Shown here: piece after piece, positions 61,244 to 64,000 of the stretch
How positions within the stretch are numbered: position 1 is the first letter of the stretch
Layout: each line of letters begins with the position of its first letter
From: Candidatus Poribacteria bacterium
Lineage (GTDB): Bacteria > Poribacteria > WGA-4E > WGA-3G
DNA length: 64,000 nucleotides
Direction of reading: 5' to 3'
NCBI GenBank assembly: GCA_026702755.1
Contig: JAPPBX010000017.1
Location: 105,666-169,665 of the forward strand
The notes under the pieces: generated by a model
Seen by the model: only the letters and a program-made list of their open reading frames with translations
What the model was told of the DNA's origin: nothing
The model's database searches: none
Position numbers and translations under genes: made by a program

Positions 61244-64000
61244 ATGAAAAATGACGATGTTCAGCTTATCCAACGCGTCCTTGAGGGTGATGATACTGCA
61301 TTCTCCACACTCGTGAAAAAATATCAGAGATCCGTTCATGCGCTTGCGTGGCGGAAGATTGGAGATTTCCACATCGCCGAGGATATTACACAAGATACGT
61401 TCCTGAAGGCGTATCAGAAGCTGTCTACGCTAAAGGAGCCACAGTCTTTCGCGAGTTGGCTATATGTCATAACCGCAAATCAGTGCAAAGCATGGCTCCG
61501 TAAGAAACAGTCGTGGGTGCAATCGTTGGAAAACACAAGCAGTGCCCAGGTAGAGAAAGCGACCTATTCTGGGTATATCATTGAGGAGAACGAGCGAGTG
61601 ACAGAGGAAACACAACGCGAAGTCGTCAAAAAATTGCTTGCGAAATTACAAGAGAGTGATCGAACAGTCATCACGCTCTATTACCTCGGGGGAATGACTT
61701 ACGAGGAGATTAGCAACTTTTTAGGCGTATCGGAAGCGACGATTCGGAATCGTCTTTACCGAGCGCGTCGCCGTTTAAAGAAGGAGGAACCCATGATTCG
61801 AGAAGCTTTAGGCAACTTCCAAATTACACCGAATCTCACGGAAAATATTATGCAAGAAATCTCACGTCTGAAACCGGTTGCGCCATCTGGCAGTAAACCG
61901 CTCATGCCGTGGGCGATCGCTGCGTCTACGTTGGCAGTGGTATTTTTGATGTTAGGTGTAGGCAACCGATACTTATCGCGGTTCCAAAAGCCTTACAGTT
62001 TCGATGCTGCCTCGGAAATGACAGTGGAACTGATTGAGGCACCCGTTGTGCTGAATCTTGAATCTAAACCGGATGTTCGGACGCAACTTGGAAGTTCCGT
62101 CCCTACATCGAATAAGAATAGTGTCTCCGAAAAGGGAACTGGTGAAGTACCCGTGCGATTTGCCGCTGCGGAATCGGATGAAACCGTCAAAGATTGGACG
62201 CAGTGGGAGCTGCCTGAAAAGGCGAAAGCGCGTTTGGGAAAAGGCGGCACTAACGTAATTCAGTTTTCACCCGATGGCGCGCAACTCGCAGTCGGTAGTA
62301 ATATCGGTGTGTGGCTCTACGATGTAGAGACAGGTAAAGAAAGGACTCTGTTTGCTAATAAATCTCTATGCCTTACTTTTTCGCCTGATGGGCGGTTTTT
62401 TGCCAGTAGCGGTGGATCTTCTGGAAGGACGGAAATTCAAGTGTGGGAGGTAGCGACTGGACGTGAAATGTCGCTCATTGATCGGTATGATTCTGCCTCG
62501 GCGTTACAGTTCTCTTCAGATGGAAAAACGCTTATCAGTTTAGGTAGTTCAGGAAATTCAATCACCAGATTGAATGTTGAGACTGGCAGAGGGAAAACAA
62601 AGCATCTCAAAACTGGACTGTTCGGCATCGGTCTGTTTAGTTCAGAGGATTTTAATGGGGTTTACGCGATCACACAGGATAAAATTGCGATTGGAAAGGC
62701 GGACGGGAAGATTCAATTGTGGGACGTAGCCACCCGCAAGAAATTATCCACTCTCAGAGGACATGCAAATTTATCACTTAAACCGCTTGATTTGTCACTT
62801 AAAGCCTTTGATAAAGCCCGGCGGCGCAGATCATGGTTTCTACCGAAGGTTTCAGCAGTGGCGTTTTCGCCTGATGGCACGCGCCTTGCCAGTGGAAGCA
62901 TAGATAAGACAGTGCGATTATGGGATCTCACCAGCAAGGACGAATGGATCACACTTCGGGGACATACAGGTTGGACAAACGTATTAGCGTTTTCTCCAAA
63001 CGGAGAGGTGCTTGCCAGCGGGAGTACCGATAAAACAGTCCAATTGTGGGATACTACCACCGGTGAACTGCTCGCGATGCTCACTGGACATATCAACGGT
63101 ATTACTGCATTAGCGTTTTCACCCGATGGTAAAACGCTTGTCAGTAGCAGCACGGACGGCACGGTCCGGTTCTGGCAGACGGAGACTGGAGCTCCGTTAG
63201 ATAACCTTATCACCGGACACACACAGTCTATGAAGGCGGCGACTTTCTTTCAAGGGGGTTCTACACTTGTGAGTGCGGCGTTTAATGGTGTAATTACCTT
63301 TTGGGATGTAGAAACATCGCAGAAGTCCGCTATTGAAGATGCAGGGTATCGGGATTGGTTCTCAACCTTGGCGTTTTCACCTAATGGTACGAAACTCGCC
63401 AACGTTGGTACAGACAGCACTATAATTTTTCACGGAGGTCACGGTATCTCTCTTTCCAGCAGCGGGCAGCCAGATCATCTAATTCGTTTGACTGATGTCG
63501 GTACCGGACGTGAATTAGCAACGCTGCCGCACAGTAAAGGCACCGATAAACTCACCTTTTCTCCTGATGGCAAAACGGTGGCGTTTAGTGGTTATGGTGA
63601 AATTCGCTTGTGGAATACGGAAACCGGTGTCGAACAAGAGATCCCTCTCGCTGATGCGAAAACTGATGTTTTCAGTAATATACCGAGGGTTGGTGCGTTG
63701 GCATTTTCTCCGAATGGCGCGAGGCTCGTCAGTGGAACGCACCAGGGGAAAATCCAGATGTGGGACGTTGTGACTGGCGGAGCCTTAGCTGCTTTTGAAG
63801 AACCGACGGCGCAAAAAAATCTGGGGCAGATTGTTGCGTTGGCATTTTCTCCCGATGGCACCTTACTTGCTGTCGGGACACATAGTCAAATCCATTTATG
63901 GGATGTGAATACTGGTCATAAACTTTTCTCGGTTAGTGCTGTGTATAAACGAGGTAGAGTGACATTTCGTAATTACCCTACACCGTTGGTGTTTTCTCCT
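61244..64000 (+). CDS. Membrane-tethered ECF sigma factor 7 with WD40 propeller, 3' end outside window
   Basis: 919 codons are present, open to the window edge. Sigma-2 (ALAWRKIGDFHIAEDITQDT), sigma-4 of the second type (ITLYYLGGMTYEEISNFLGV; ATIRNRLYRARRRL), TM about 220-242 (MPWAIAASTLAVVFLMLGVG), juxtamembrane YLSRFQKPYSFDAASEMTVE. The WD40 sensor is a close paralog of sigma 6: IQFSPDGAQLAVGSNIGVWL, VAFSPDGTRLASGSIDKTVR, LAFSPNGEVLASGSTDKTVQ, LAFSPDGKTLVSSSTDGTVR, LAFSPDGTLLAVGTHSQIHL. About 65 residues should be missing if it has the length of sigma 6. ATG 61244 has AGAGGTG upstream, as in sigma 6. A class B promoter precedes it. Confidence 0.9.
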   Translation, partial: MKNDDVQLIQRVLEGDDTAFSTLVKKYQRSVHALAWRKIGDFHIAEDITQDTFLKAYQKLSTLKEPQSFASWLYVITANQCKAWLRKKQSWVQSLENTSSAQVEKATYSGYIIEENERVTEETQREVVKKLLAKLQESDRTVITLYYLGGMTYEEISNFLGVSEATIRNRLYRARRRLKKEEPMIREALGNFQITPNLTENIMQEISRLKPVAPSGSKPLMPWAIAASTLAVVFLMLGVGNRYLSRFQKPYSFDAASEMTVELIEAPVVLNLESKPDVRTQLGSSVPTSNKNSVSEKGTGEVPVRFAAAESDETVKDWTQWELPEKAKARLGKGGTNVIQFSPDGAQLAVGSNIGVWLYDVETGKERTLFANKSLCLTFSPDGRFFASSGGSSGRTEIQVWEVATGREMSLIDRYDSASALQFSSDGKTLISLGSSGNSITRLNVETGRGKTKHLKTGLFGIGLFSSEDFNGVYAITQDKIAIGKADGKIQLWDVATRKKLSTLRGHANLSLKPLDLSLKAFDKARRRRSWFLPKVSAVAFSPDGTRLASGSIDKTVRLWDLTSKDEWITLRGHTGWTNVLAFSPNGEVLASGSTDKTVQLWDTTTGELLAMLTGHINGITALAFSPDGKTLVSSSTDGTVRFWQTETGAPLDNLITGHTQSMKAATFFQGGSTLVSAAFNGVITFWDVETSQKSAIEDAGYRDWFSTLAFSPNGTKLANVGTDSTIIFHGGHGISLSSSGQPDHLIRLTDVGTGRELATLPHSKGTDKLTFSPDGKTVAFSGYGEIRLWNTETGVEQEIPLADAKTDVFSNIPRVGALAFSPNGARLVSGTHQGKIQMWDVVTGGALAAFEEPTAQKNLGQIVALAFSPDGTLLAVGTHSQIHLWDVNTGHKLFSVSAVYKRGRVTFRNYPTPLVFSP

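Noticed and set aside
36231..64000. The linker after sigma-4 as a fused zinc-finger anti-sigma domain
   Set aside because: No HxxxCxxC or similar zinc ligands are present; the segment is a short charged linker leading to one TM helix.
1..64000. tRNA or rRNA genes
   Set aside because: I found no tRNA-like cloverleaf with GGTTCRANTCC or rRNA segment while reading, but I could not run tRNAscan, so a missed tRNA is possible.

Overview
The window looks like bacterial chromosome from an uncultured, Gram-negative-type lineage. The nearest fit I can name is Candidatus Poribacteria or a relative. That is an inference from the mix of secreted LamG-like proteins, a phytanoyl-CoA dioxygenase family gene, beta-propeller proteins and many short dispersed repeats; no rRNA or marker phylogeny is available. 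UGA is an ordinary stop here (for example the ubiD-family gene ending at 10510), so the genetic code is standard apart from the selenocysteine sites described below.

Positions 1-26200 are mostly conserved metabolism and housekeeping: a PhyH-family gene running off the left edge, a DUF1326 protein, a small TM protein, an amidohydrolase, a BMP-type ABC importer (binding protein and ATPase, no permease here), paired secreted LamG-like proteins, a TPR protein, a UbiD-family decarboxylase, a thioredoxin-reductase-like flavoprotein, polA, an RRM protein behind a structured leader, trpS, a SAM hydrolase, a sugar-isomerase-like TIM barrel, mqnE-mqnA (futalosine menaquinone pathway) with a Fur-family regulator, an Fe-S pair (IscU-like protein lacking two of three ligand cysteines, plus an A-type carrier) and a GH32 glycosidase. 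Six secreted proteins end in a shared C-terminal TTWGxLK-like motif.

Positions 26500-36200 hold four paralogous genes that look split by TGA but read through in frame. Each has the context ESC-TGA, and exactly 17 nt later a conserved hairpin with covarying pairs. I read them as four selenoproteins with a Cys-Sec thioredoxin-like centre and a shared C-terminal beta domain. A secreted TolB-like propeller gene, a relic of a TlpA-like thioredoxin and two small secreted proteins lie among or after them.

Positions 36200-64000 hold seven paralogous ECF sigma factors. Each continues after sigma-2 and sigma-4 into one TM helix, a near-invariant juxtamembrane segment and a variable, presumably extracytoplasmic domain: the selenoprotein C-terminal domain (1), Asp-box/BNR propellers (2, 4, 5), a duplicated LolA-like domain (3), or WD40 propellers (6, 7; 7 is cut by the window edge). 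LVIVD-repeat lipoproteins follow sigmas 3 and 4, and a DUF3352-like secreted protein follows sigma 2.

An ECF-type promoter with CGTCACTATA-like -10 elements lies upstream of every sigma gene except the first, and upstream of selenoprotein genes 1 and 3 and the propeller gene. It comes in two classes: GCAACC/GCACCC with a 17-nt spacer, and GAGACT-like with a 16-nt spacer. The class before each sigma gene matches a sequence split in that sigma factor's own sigma-4 recognition helix. The simplest model is a set of membrane-tethered, autoregulated sigma factors with swappable sensors that also drive the selenoprotein cassettes. Short inverted-repeat elements and gene relics between the paralogs indicate an actively rearranging region.
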